This document shows, piece by piece, positions 1-6,969 of a stretch of DNA of 12,610 nt (its first letter is position 1; each line of letters opens with the position of its first letter). Position numbers and translations under genes: made by a program. The stretch spans positions 1-12,610 of the forward strand of contig JAUYGU010000061.1 of assembly GCA_030690405.1 (NCBI GenBank), given 5' to 3'. The notes beneath the pieces are model-generated. The model did no database searches. It saw only the letters and a program-made list of their open reading frames with translations, and had not been told where the DNA came from. The DNA comes from Dehalococcoidia bacterium (GTDB lineage Bacteria > Chloroflexota > Dehalococcoidia > SM23-28-2 > RBG-16-64-32).

Positions 1-465
1 CAGGCCGGTCACGATCATGATGACGGCGCCGAAGACGATGCCCCAGTATTCGAACTTCTGGCGGTAGTCGTAGCGGTCGAACTGCGGCCGCTCCGGGATG
101 ATGCCCACCGAATAGCGCAGCATGTTGAAGGCGTCGCGAAAGTCCTGGAGAGTGACCACCATTGTGGGCCTGAACCGCCGCCTGGCGACGGCAAGCCCTA
201 TCTCCGCTACGTGAAGCAGAGATTCGCCGACGAATGCGGAGGCGAAGACCCTGTGCAGGAAGCGCGCGTTGTCGATGCCTCCCAGGGCGTTGATGATCCA
301 GACCGATGCCTCCGCCTCGTTGAACTTCTGCGGCAGGCCGGTGGCCACCAGGCCGAAGAAGAAGAACGCCAGGAGCCAGTGCTCCAGCCGCGTCCACAGC
401 CCGAAGCGGACGAGCTTATCGGGAAGGCCCGTGTCCTGCGGTCGCTGCTCGTGCGTCACGGTCAT
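1..465 (-). CDS. Membrane cytochrome b subunit, second copy (C-terminus outside the window)
   Basis: This is the N-terminal 155 residues of a di-haem cytochrome b membrane protein of the formate-dehydrogenase-gamma / b561-like type, which usually passes electrons between the quinone pool and a periplasmic partner. Visible are RLEHW at the start of helix 1, a long hydrophobic run with FFFFGLVATGLPQKF, then FLHR and LLHV histidines in helix 2, and a third helix beginning EYWGIVFGAVIMIVTGL. The ATG at 465 is the only possible start, because an in-frame TGA (the stop of the upstream cytochrome c gene) lies 12 bp before it. The motifs TGLPQKF, GGI...R.(L/V)HR and the YW...VTGL helix also occur in the cytochrome b gene at 1599-2375, so the two are paralogues. 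It is the last visible gene of the four-gene operon and presumably partners the nine-haem cytochrome. The b-type assignment is firm; the substrate is unknown. Confidence 0.85.
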   Translation of the reverse strand, partial: MTVTHEQRPQDTGLPDKLVRFGLWTRLEHWLLAFFFFGLVATGLPQKFNEAEASVWIINALGGIDNARFLHRVFASAFVGESLLHVAEIGLAVARRRFRPTMVVTLQDFRDAFNMLRYSVGIIPERPQFDRYDYRQKFEYWGIVFGAVIMIVTGL

Positions 466-477
466 GTCACGCGCCCG

Positions 478-1602
478 TCACCGGTTGCGGGCCAGCCTCC
501 AGAGGTCGAGGGCGACGTTCAGGCCGAGGCCCACCACCATCAGGGGGATCAGGAACCGGTAGTACTGCTTGATGAAGAAGACTAGCGACGCCTTGTCCAT
601 CGACGGCTCGTAGTGGGACAGCCAGGCCGAGGGGAAGTTGGTGGTGGCGTCCTCATGGCAGCGGCGGCAGGTCTTCACCAGGTTCTGCTTGACGACCGAC
701 GAACCGGGGTCGTCCGCCGGCTTGATGTCGTGAACGCCGTGGCAGTCGCTGCACACGGCGACGTCGGGCCACACCTCTGACGATTGGTCCTGGTAGAACC
801 CCACCGTCTTGCCGTGGAAATCGTCCAGGTAGGTCTTGAAGACGTTCGAGGAGATATCGTACTTGTCCATGAGCTTCTTATCGGCGTGGCACTTGGCGCA
901 GAGAAGGACGGACCCACGGCGGAACGAGGCGGTGGTGGCGCTGGCGATGTCGTGGACGCCGTGGCAATCGATGCAGGTGGGCACGTCGGGATTGTCCTTG
1001 GCGAGGGCGGCGCCGTGGACGCTCTGGGCGTAGCTATCGTAGATCTCCTGATGGCAGGAGGAGCAGGTGCGCGCGATCTCGCTGCGGGAACCTTCCAGTG
1101 ACGTAACGGCGTGGGCGCTATGGCAGTCGGTGCAGATGGCGGCTTTGGCGTCGCCGGCGGCCATAGCGTCGAAGTGGATGCTGTCCAGGGAGCGGGTGTA
1201 GTTCTCGAAGTGGCAGCGCTTGCAGGTCTCGTACTCGGCGCGGGCGTAGTCACGGCGGTTGCGCACCTCCGTCGGCGGGTGCGGGTAATCCCGGTTCCGC
1301 TGGTGACAGTCCAGGCAGTCCAGTCTATCGCCGTGGACAGACTTAGCGTACGCGTCGAGATCAACCTGCACCGACAGCGTCTCTCCACTGGGGAAGGTCA
1401 TGCTCCGGCCGCTCACGGCATGGCAGCGCAGGCACGGCTGGTTAGGCTCCACCGGGCCGTGAGGAGGGCCAGCGGTCCCGTCATCGGCCTGAACCTCTCC
1501 CATGAGCGCGAGCAGCGCCGCCGCCAGGGCCGCGCAGGCGGCTGCTGAAAGCAGCAAACGGGCCGCCGCCCGGCGGGCCGCGCGCGGGAAGCTCCCGGTC
1601 AC
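478..1602 (-). CDS. Nine-haem c-type cytochrome with C-terminal membrane anchor
   Basis: A 374-residue multihaem cytochrome c. Nine CXXCH haem-attachment motifs are visible, at about residues 57, 96, 127, 157, 180, 210, 235, 284 and 312. SVHG and FHG elements of the kind that supply distal haem ligands lie between them. An Arg-rich N-terminus followed by an Ala/Leu-rich stretch (about residues 16-38) acts as signal peptide or anchor. A second hydrophobic helix (about 349-368) ends in LARNR, so the haem domain should face the periplasm. The start is taken as GTG at 1602 because it overlaps the previous gene's TGA as GTGA; the same frame stays open to 1815 but would run into the cytochrome b gene. 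It likely passes electrons to or from the cytochrome b encoded just downstream. The partner reaction cannot be told from sequence. Confidence 0.9.
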   Translation of the reverse strand: MTGSFPRAARRAAARLLLSAAACAALAAALLALMGEVQADDGTAGPPHGPVEPNQPCLRCHAVSGRSMTFPSGETLSVQVDLDAYAKSVHGDRLDCLDCHQRNRDYPHPPTEVRNRRDYARAEYETCKRCHFENYTRSLDSIHFDAMAAGDAKAAICTDCHSAHAVTSLEGSRSEIARTCSSCHQEIYDSYAQSVHGAALAKDNPDVPTCIDCHGVHDIASATTASFRRGSVLLCAKCHADKKLMDKYDISSNVFKTYLDDFHGKTVGFYQDQSSEVWPDVAVCSDCHGVHDIKPADDPGSSVVKQNLVKTCRRCHEDATTNFPSAWLSHYEPSMDKASLVFFIKQYYRFLIPLMVVGLGLNVALDLWRLARNR

Positions 1603-2375
1603 GCCGGCCCCTCCCAGTCTTCTCGCCGGGGCTTGCCCAGACGGTGGGCCGCCGTGGAGGCGATGCTCATTGCGCTGCCCGCGCCGGCGCCCGCGGCAGG
1701 CGCGGCGGCCTCCGGCGGCATGGCCAGCGGCCGGGTCGCATCGGAGTTGAGGCTCTGGCCTCGGAACAGCCGCGGCGTCAGGCCGGTGTACAGCAGATGG
1801 ACGATGACCACCCACACCACCACCAGCAGAGCGGCGTCGCTGTGGGTCCGAAGCGATGCGAGGACCGTTTCGGCAGACAAAAACCGGGCGGCGCGCAACG
1901 GCATCAGGTTGACGAGGCCGGTCACGGCCATGACCCCAAGGCTCCAGGCCATGAACCAGTAATCAACCTTCCGAAAGTACTGCCGGCCGTGGGCGTTAGG
2001 TGGCTCCCTCCTCAGCCGCAGGAAGTAGGCGGTCGCGCGCACCGCGTCGCCGAAGTCGCCGGCGCTGGGGATCATCCGCAGAGGCGCGGTCTCCCCGAGG
2101 ACGAGGACGGCCGCCAGCATCAGGACGACGTGGTAGACGCCTGTCAGCACGAGCGCTCCCCCGGCCACCCGATGAACGAGCCGGAGGGTCTCGATGCCTC
2201 CCGCCAGGTCCATCATCTGGCGGCTGAGCGATAGCGAGTCGAACTTCTGGGGCAGCCCGGTGAGCGCCAGGACGGCGACGCAGGCGACGACCAGGCCGTA
2301 CTGGGCGCGGAGGTGGGACTCGAGCCGGAGGAGCCGTCGCTCGCGGCGGCCGTCCGCCTCACTCAGCCTGCTCAC
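1599..2375 (-). CDS. Membrane cytochrome b subunit, first copy
   Basis: A 258-residue integral membrane cytochrome b, related to the gamma subunit of formate dehydrogenase. It has four hydrophobic helices: about residues 29-43 (ending in TGLPQKF), 67-92 (with VHR and YHVVLM histidines), 143-161 (YWFMAWSLGVMAVTGLVNL) and 179-198 (with VHLLYTGL). The histidines in helices 2 and 4 are candidate b-haem ligands. The tail after about residue 205 is Ala/Pro-rich and probably cytoplasmic. The start is GTG at 2375, which overlaps the stop of the upstream cytochrome c gene as GTGA; its own stop overlaps the next cytochrome gene the same way, so translation is probably coupled. It is a clear paralogue of the cytochrome b gene at 1-465, which makes the operon a tandem [c + b] duplication. 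Confidence 0.87.
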   Translation of the reverse strand: MSRLSEADGRRERRLLRLESHLRAQYGLVVACVAVLALTGLPQKFDSLSLSRQMMDLAGGIETLRLVHRVAGGALVLTGVYHVVLMLAAVLVLGETAPLRMIPSAGDFGDAVRATAYFLRLRREPPNAHGRQYFRKVDYWFMAWSLGVMAVTGLVNLMPLRAARFLSAETVLASLRTHSDAALLVVVWVVIVHLLYTGLTPRLFRGQSLNSDATRPLAMPPEAAAPAAGAGAGSAMSIASTAAHRLGKPRREDWEGPA

Positions 2376-3349
2376 CTCGGCCCACCCCCGGGGCGTCTCG
2401 GGTTGCGCAGGAAGTCCAGCGCCGCGTGAGTCAGCCCGAAGGCGACGCCCACAGCCATCAGGAGCACAATCCCCTGGTGCACGAAGTCTGCCAGGCCGGA
2501 GGGCGATGAGCTCGCCTCATGCCCCAGCCACTCGCCGGCGAACTGCTCGTCCGCGCCCCGGTGGCACTCCTGGCAGGCAAGGGCCAGGCGGGCCGGCGCC
2601 AGTGCTCCGCCCGGGTCGTCCACTGCGCTCACGGCGTGGTCGCCGTGACAGTTGGTGCAGGTGGCCGCCCGTTGCTCGTCCCCGAACTGGACCAGCGCGC
2701 TGTGGGCCGTCCGCCGGTAGGTCGCCAGTTCATCCCTGTGGCATCGCCCACAGTTCTCGGCCACCGCCTCGGCTTGCCGGGCAGGCCGGAGGCCGGCTAG
2801 ACGGCTCGTCGAGTGCCCCGACCCGTCGGGGGAATGACAGTCGTTGCACGTGGCCCCGTCTCCTGTTCTAGAGAGCACCGGGGCGCCGTGAACGCTGCCT
2901 GCATAGTCGCTGGCGGCGGCCAGGTGGCAGCGTACGCACATCTCCGCCGCCCGCGCCTGGTAGTCCGCGAGCCCCGAGGACGCCACCTGCCCGCTGGGGT
3001 GGGTTTCGAGGTCCGTGTGACAGGTGACGCAGCCCAGCAGCCCATGAGCGGAATCGCGAAGGGCGCTTGCATCCACGTGCAGCGACAGGGCGCCGCCATC
3101 GGGGAGGCGTGCCTCAAGGGTGGGGTCGACGTGGCAGGTGAGGCAGAAGGAGTCGTTCCGAGTCCCCTCCTGGGTTACGGGCCCGGCCCCGCCGCCGGCC
3201 TCCAGGCCCAAGGAACCCGAAGCCGGCCCCGCGGCCGACGCAACGGCGGGCTGTCCCGGCGCCGGCTGGCCCTCCTGGCCGGGGCTGGCCGGCCAGGAGG
3301 TGAGCACCAGGGTCGTCAGAAGCAGAACCAGTATCCAAGGTCTGGCCAT
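2372..3349 (-). CDS. Seven-haem c-type cytochrome with C-terminal membrane anchor
   Basis: A 325-residue exported cytochrome c and the first gene of the respiratory operon. The N-terminus has a clear hydrophobic signal (WILVLLLTTLVLTSWPA), followed by a Pro/Ala/Gly-rich linker to about residue 60. Seven CXXCH motifs lie at about residues 69, 107, 138, 168, 200, 231 and 259, with AHG and SVHG histidine elements between. A single helix at about 289-312 anchors the C-terminus, and the chain ends in a basic Pro/Arg tail. The ATG at 3349 is chosen because it opens directly onto the signal peptide. The overall plan (signal, haem domain, C-terminal helix, GLADF/ALDF near the helix) parallels the nine-haem protein downstream, so the two c subunits are probably distant paralogues that gained or lost haem sites. 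It overlaps the next gene by 4 bp. Confidence 0.9.
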   Translation of the reverse strand: MARPWILVLLLTTLVLTSWPASPGQEGQPAPGQPAVASAAGPASGSLGLEAGGGAGPVTQEGTRNDSFCLTCHVDPTLEARLPDGGALSLHVDASALRDSAHGLLGCVTCHTDLETHPSGQVASSGLADYQARAAEMCVRCHLAAASDYAGSVHGAPVLSRTGDGATCNDCHSPDGSGHSTSRLAGLRPARQAEAVAENCGRCHRDELATYRRTAHSALVQFGDEQRAATCTNCHGDHAVSAVDDPGGALAPARLALACQECHRGADEQFAGEWLGHEASSSPSGLADFVHQGIVLLMAVGVAFGLTHAALDFLRNPRRPGGGPR

Positions 3350-3722
3350 TCCAACCTGACCACGATGGCCCGTTGACCCCGCAGCTTCAAGGTACGGGCT
3401 TTGGGGTGACCCCGAACATCCGCTGACCGGTAGATTGGGGATACGGTTTTACATGTCGCGGGTGACGAAGGAGGGCCCCCTGCATGTATCCGGCGGTACA
3501 CGTTCCAGAATCGACCATCGGGCGGTGTGCCGGCTATCTCGCGGACATGCGGCACTAAGAGGCTGGCTGGGAGAACGCTGATTCAAGAGCCGGGCTTGGG
3601 TCCGGCTGCGACAGGCTCCTGTCCTTGTCCATGGAGCATCTTCCTACGCTCCCGCAGGGGCATCACCGGCACGTTCAGCGCGCGAACGCGAAGTCGCTTT
3701 GGATGTCTGCTGCCCGGGCGCG
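3350..3722. other. Intergenic region upstream of the cytochrome operon
   Basis: These 373 bp separate the exonuclease stop from the first cytochrome gene and must hold the operon promoter if the operon has its own. I find no convincing -35/-10 pair. Two weak dyads are present: GACAGG-ct-CCTGTC near 3611, and GCCGG/CCGGC arms at 3589-3593 and 3602-3606. Read on the minus strand, the second is followed by TCTT and might be a poor terminator for the exonuclease gene. The short open frames here have no recognisable motif. Confidence 0.5.
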
Positions 3723-4592
3723 TCAATCGGCCCAGCGATGGGGCCGCTCACGGAGTTGCCCGAAACCGTACTTGCCGCAAAAGGCCAGGAACTCATCGCG
3801 GGGGACACCTCGCCATTCGAGGTCGCCGAGCGTTTCGGCGAGCGGCACATCGCGGCGCAGGGTCGCGAGGTCTTTGAACAGCGCCACATCGGCGCGGCCC
3901 GCGGCGAGGCTCCTGCCGAGCCGGACCGCACCCCGCACCGGGATATCCCAGTCGCCAGGGTCCACGGGGATCTTCTCGACGTGACCGTATCGCGCCAGGA
4001 GCGTCGCCGACGACTTGGCCCCCCATCCCGGCAAACCTGGATAGCCGTCCGCCGGGTCGCCGACGAGTGCCAGGTAATCCGGAATGGACTCGGGGGAGAC
4101 GCCGAATTTCGCGACGACGGCCTGGCGGTCGATGAACGCGCGCTTGCGGCGGTCGTAGCCCACTACCTTGGGATCGCCGTATAGCTGGGCCATGTCCTTG
4201 TCGGGGCTGTGGATGACGACGCGATCGACATCGCTGGACCAGCGCTCGGCGGCTGTGGCGAGCGCATCATCCGTCTCGTGGTTGTACATCGACCATACGG
4301 TCACGCCGATGGCACGCAGCGCCTCTTCGGCGAGCGGGAACTGCGCCAGGAGCTCCGGTGGCGTTCCGGCGGCGGTCTTGTATCCGGCGTAGAGGTCGTT
4401 GCGGAAGGACTCGATGACGGTGTCGAAGGCGGCCGCCACGTGGGTCACACCCGGCTCGCTGAGGACGGCGAGCGTGGCGGCGGTGATGCCGTAGGTCCCC
4501 CCGACCTCGATCCCCTCCGGTGAGGTGCGGTTGGGGGCGCCGAAGTGGGCTCGGAACAGCTCGTAGGTGCCGTCGATGAGGTGCAACTGCAT
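3723..4592 (-). CDS. Stand-alone 5'-3' exonuclease / flap endonuclease (Pol I N-terminal type)
   Basis: A 289-residue protein matching the 5' nuclease domain of DNA polymerase I without the polymerase, as in bacterial ExoIX/YpcP-type proteins. Such enzymes remove RNA primers and 5' flaps using metal ions. The acidic residues are in place: LIDG (D7), AFDTVIESFRNDLYAGYK (D57 plus the basic arch), NHETDD (D108, D109), SPDKDMAQL (D131, D133) and GDPADGYPG (D179, D182). The last leads into a helix-hairpin-helix (LPGWGAKSSATLLARYG). The start is set at the ATG at 4592, which opens directly onto the conserved LIDG strand and has GGAG about 10 bp upstream; the frame is open to 4661, but the extra 23 residues do not look like the family. 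The full set of ligands suggests an active enzyme. It is flanked by, but not part of, the tRNA-Lys island. Confidence 0.9.
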   Translation of the reverse strand: MQLHLIDGTYELFRAHFGAPNRTSPEGIEVGGTYGITAATLAVLSEPGVTHVAAAFDTVIESFRNDLYAGYKTAAGTPPELLAQFPLAEEALRAIGVTVWSMYNHETDDALATAAERWSSDVDRVVIHSPDKDMAQLYGDPKVVGYDRRKRAFIDRQAVVAKFGVSPESIPDYLALVGDPADGYPGLPGWGAKSSATLLARYGHVEKIPVDPGDWDIPVRGAVRLGRSLAAGRADVALFKDLATLRRDVPLAETLGDLEWRGVPRDEFLAFCGKYGFGQLRERPHRWAD

Positions 4593-4671
4593 TTGGGCGA
4601 GTCTCCAGTCAGCGGGCCCGCGACGCAAGTCCCGGACGGCCGGGCGTCTGCCCGAACCCATGACTAGCGCC

Positions 4672-4742
4672 TGGAGGGCCCGGTGGGATTCCGCCCAGGC
4701 GGGCCCTCCTCAGGCGGAACCCCACGACTCCCGGATTATAAG
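4672..4742 (-). pseudogene. Decayed tRNA-Lys 3' end with a 25-nt insertion in the T-loop
   Basis: On the plus strand this begins TGGAGGGCCCGGTGGGATTC, identical to the CCA end, acceptor arm and T-arm of the intact tRNA-Lys at 9638. At the T-loop 25 nt (4692-4716) are inserted. Homology then resumes with GAAC, one extra C, CCCACGACTCCCGGATTA, and fades in the anticodon loop. The insertion creates two competing inverted repeats: GGAGGGCCCG (4673-4682) with CGGGCCCTCC (4700-4709), and a 13-nt extended T-stem with one mismatch (about 4683-4695 with 4713-4725). It cannot be a working tRNA because it lacks the 5' half. It lies between the GNAT stop and the exonuclease start, so it could act as a hairpin between them. 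The likely origin is an old attachment-site copy. Confidence 0.75.
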
Positions 4743-4760
4743 GGAGCCCCAGCGCTTGCC

Positions 4761-5480
4761 TTAGCCCCGCGCCTCCCCCATGAACTCCTCGAGCCGACGC
4801 CGTTGCTGACCCGAGTCGTCAAAGTTCGACGGATTGAGCCAGCCCTCCAGCGCCGACCGCACGGCCGGCCATTCCGAGTCGAGGATCGACAACCACGCGT
4901 TGTCTCGATTACGACTCTTCATCACGACCGCCTGCCGGAACGTGCCCTCGTAGCGCAACCCGAGGCGCTCCGCCGCCCGCCACGAGGGCGCGTTGAAGCT
5001 GTCGCACTTCCACTGGTACCGTCGATATCCCAGCTCATAGAAGGCCCGGCGCATCATCAGGTACATCGCCTCCGTAGCAGCCGCCGTGCGTTGCAGCGCC
5101 GGTGAGTAGCTGAGGTGTCCAACCTCGATGCAGCCCATCGCTGGGTCAATGCGCACGTAGCTTGCCACGCCGACCGGGTGACCCGATGCCCGGTCGATGA
5201 TCGCGAAGAACAGCGGGTCCTCCCCCGTCTCCGCCGACTCGACCCACGCCGCGTACTCCGCCGCCGACGCGAACGGGCCGTACGGCAGATACGTCCAGAT
5301 CCGCCCCTCGCGATCGGCCGCGTAGGCGTCGTGCAGCGCCTCCGCGTGGCGGTTCGCCTCCAGTGGCTCCAGCCGGCACAGGCGCCCCTCCATTGGCATC
5401 CGCGGCGGCCGAAGCCTCGCCGTCCAGTCTGGGACTGGCGCACCAATCGGCTGCCCCAGCTCGTTCGTGTACTCAGACAC
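4761..5480 (-). CDS. GNAT-family N-acetyltransferase (RimJ/RimL-like)
   Basis: A 239-residue protein with a single GNAT acetyltransferase domain, which would transfer an acetyl group from acetyl-CoA to an amine. Visible are the beta4 strand (IEVGHLSYSP, about residues 118-127), the acetyl-CoA loop and following helix (ALQRTAAATEAMYLMMRRAF, 128-147), and the C-terminal signature NAPSWRAAERLGLRYEGTFR (163-182). The loop is a degenerate form of the usual Q/RxxGxG/A. The substrate (ribosomal protein, antibiotic or small amine) cannot be told. The start is GTG at 5480 with an AGGA just upstream. The gene sits between two copies of the tRNA-Lys 3' end (4672-4742 and 5513-5566), so it is either the original gene downstream of the tRNA or cargo of an older insertion. 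Confidence 0.85.
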   Translation of the reverse strand: MSEYTNELGQPIGAPVPDWTARLRPPRMPMEGRLCRLEPLEANRHAEALHDAYAADREGRIWTYLPYGPFASAAEYAAWVESAETGEDPLFFAIIDRASGHPVGVASYVRIDPAMGCIEVGHLSYSPALQRTAAATEAMYLMMRRAFYELGYRRYQWKCDSFNAPSWRAAERLGLRYEGTFRQAVVMKSRNRDNAWLSILDSEWPAVRSALEGWLNPSNFDDSGQQRRRLEEFMGEARG

Positions 5481-5512
5481 TGTCCTGCCCCAATCTCGCC
5501 GCTCCGTAGCTC

Positions 5513-5566
5513 AAATCTGTGGAGGGCCCGGTGGGATTCGAACCCACGACCCCCGGATTAAAAGTC
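5513..5566. repeat. Island left end: 54-bp direct repeat of the tRNA-Lys 3' end (attachment site)
   Basis: Positions 5513-5566 match 9631-9684 at 53 of 54 bases; the only difference is C5551 against T9669. The match covers 7 bp beyond the CCA end, the acceptor 3' strand, the T-arm, the variable region and the anticodon loop, and stops inside the anticodon stem. That is the usual extent of an attachment core for elements that integrate into the 3' end of a tRNA gene. The offset is 4118 bp, which sets the island size. The cloverleaf cannot form here because the 5' half is missing or scrambled. Confidence 0.85.
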
Positions 5567-5674
5567 TGCCCAGGCCTTTTCCGACCTGCCATTTCTAACA
5601 CCGCTCTGACAGTTTCGTACCTGAATTCTATCACGCCGTCCCGGCCGATCCCGCCCGATCACACCTCTTTTCGT

Positions 5675-5701
5675 GGCGACGGGCGACAAAATGGCGACAA
5701 A
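5675..5701 (+). repeat. Arm-type direct repeats at the island left end
   Basis: GGCGAC at 5675, GGCGACAAA at 5682-5690 and GGCGACAAA at 5693-5701. The last two are 11 bp apart, one helical turn. The same pair with the same spacing occurs inside the other end of the island (9559-9578). Integrase arm sites typically look like this; the assignment is inference from position and symmetry. Confidence 0.55.
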
Positions 5702-5744
5702 TGCTCAGAGGATTAGCATTCCCCGTACTTGGGTTCGGCACAGT

Positions 5745-6926
5745 TTACAATCTGCAGTTGCACCGCCCCATGCTCCCTCGCAGGCCAGTGCTCTCCCAGA
5801 GCGCTTCCTCCTCAAGACAAAGGGCGATCTCCAGGTCCGGTCGAAGGCGCCGCGCAGATGCGATGATCAACGAGTAGACCTGATGCCGAAGGTTACGGGA
5901 GTAGCGTGCCCTCCCGTCTCCTGCCATCGGGGAGGCCCTGCCAATGTGATGGGAGACCGCGTTCCGCATCCCCATCTTCCTCTCCATAAGGTCCCGAGCG
6001 CTCCTGTAGATGCAGATGCCGCCGAGGGTCAGTCGCCGGATCGGCACAGCTTCGAGCAGGCGTTTCGTGAACGCGAGGTAGCAGTCTTCCCATCCCTCAA
6101 TTGGAATGATTGGCATCATGATGGCCCGGACGGGATACCCTCGTTCGGCAACGCGGCGCATCGCCTCGAGGCGCTCATCGATGCTCGGCACGTTCTCCTC
6201 GAACATCGCCGATACCGCGGGTGGATTTACGCTCCATGAGAGGATGGAGTGTTCCCGATGCTCCAGGCCCAGGAGGCGGTCGACGTGGGCGCTCTTCGTG
6301 AGGAGCGTAAGGCGTGCCCAGGGGTGCTGGGCAAAGAAGGGCACCAGAACCGTGGAGTAGGCTGTGAGAGGGTCCGGGGCCAGGGAATCCTGCAGTTTCC
6401 CGAGGTAGAACGCGGTGGGTCTCAGCTGCCTCCGCGCGATGCGATCGATTTCGCGCAGAATCTCGGGCAGGTTGACGTATATCTTGACCGAGGGCGAGAA
6501 CTTTACGCCAGGGGTTCCGGCGAGGTAGCAGTACCTACAGCCGTAGGGACAGAAGCCGTAGGGAGAGAAGTGCCAGTAGTTCGGGCAGGCGTTTCCCTTC
6601 TCTTCGGAGAAACGTACCGCCGACTCTAGCTCCCCGAACACGAGAGTGTGCTTCCCGGTTCGATGAAGACCGAGAGGGTCTCGCCCACCCAGCCTCAATC
6701 GGCTATGGGGCGTGTCGAGGCGTTCTTCCACAGGCGCTTCGGGATAGAGAGCGCAAATACGTTCGACGAACCGCTTTCGTTCGGCGGTGGCGGTGCTGCC
6801 TCTGGCGAGGTAGATGCGCTCGACCTCAAAGTAGGCTGGCCGGACAGGTTCATAGTCCTTAGGCAGTGATGGACTGAATACGGCCGCTCCGAATATGTCC
6901 CTGTCGTAGCAGCTGAGCCTGTCCAT
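5745..6926 (-). CDS. Spore-photoproduct-lyase-like radical SAM protein
   Basis: A 393-residue radical SAM enzyme of the SPL (SplB) superfamily. The cluster motif is CPYGCRYCYL with C126, C130 and C133 (CX3CX2C). Around it are other SPL hallmarks: HRTGKHTLVFGELESAVRF before the motif, VKIYVNLPEILREI after it, LTKSAHVDRLL, SWSVNP, and a MMPIIPIEGWEDCYLAF region. True SP lyases carry a hydrogen-donating cysteine 44 residues after the last cluster cysteine (C141 in B. subtilis). Here that position is K177 in FYLGKLQDS, so thymine-dimer reversal by the known route is doubtful and the substrate may differ. The C-terminus has its own CNC. It is the last gene of the island operon, about 45 bp after the methyltransferase-like frame. 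Family is secure; function is not. Confidence 0.85.
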   Translation of the reverse strand: MDRLSCYDRDIFGAAVFSPSLPKDYEPVRPAYFEVERIYLARGSTATAERKRFVERICALYPEAPVEERLDTPHSRLRLGGRDPLGLHRTGKHTLVFGELESAVRFSEEKGNACPNYWHFSPYGFCPYGCRYCYLAGTPGVKFSPSVKIYVNLPEILREIDRIARRQLRPTAFYLGKLQDSLAPDPLTAYSTVLVPFFAQHPWARLTLLTKSAHVDRLLGLEHREHSILSWSVNPPAVSAMFEENVPSIDERLEAMRRVAERGYPVRAIMMPIIPIEGWEDCYLAFTKRLLEAVPIRRLTLGGICIYRSARDLMERKMGMRNAVSHHIGRASPMAGDGRARYSRNLRHQVYSLIIASARRLRPDLEIALCLEEEALWESTGLRGSMGRCNCRL

Positions 6927-6969
6927 GCGCTTTCTTCAGGACTCCTGGCGCTTCAGGATCACGTCGCGA

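Noticed and set aside
1111..1548. Long plus-strand open frames across the cytochrome genes (also 1644-2234, 2194-2871 and 2813-3376).
   Set aside because: These are antisense shadows of high-GC coding sequence with low-complexity translations and no domain.
1602..1815. Upstream extension of the nine-haem cytochrome frame to an ATG-like start at 1815.
   Set aside because: It would overlap the cytochrome b gene by over 200 bp with Pro/Arg/His-rich sequence. The GTG at 1602 gives a signal-like N-terminus and a GTGA overlap.
3590..3680. Minus-strand translation NVPVMPLRERRKMLHG after the exonuclease gene, resembling a segment of ATP-dependent DNA ligases.
   Set aside because: The match is only an LRERR-type motif of a few residues, with no adenylation motif nearby, so it is too short to support a ligase remnant.
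5495..5513. GCTCCGTAGCTCA on the plus strand, resembling the 5' end of a tRNA.
   Set aside because: It is on the opposite strand to the adjacent tRNA fragment and no cloverleaf can be built from it.
5673..6239. Plus-strand frame of 188 codons starting MATGDKMATN at the island left end.
   Set aside because: It starts in the arm-type repeats and then runs antisense to the SPL-like gene; the MAT repeats come from the DNA repeat, not from a protein motif.
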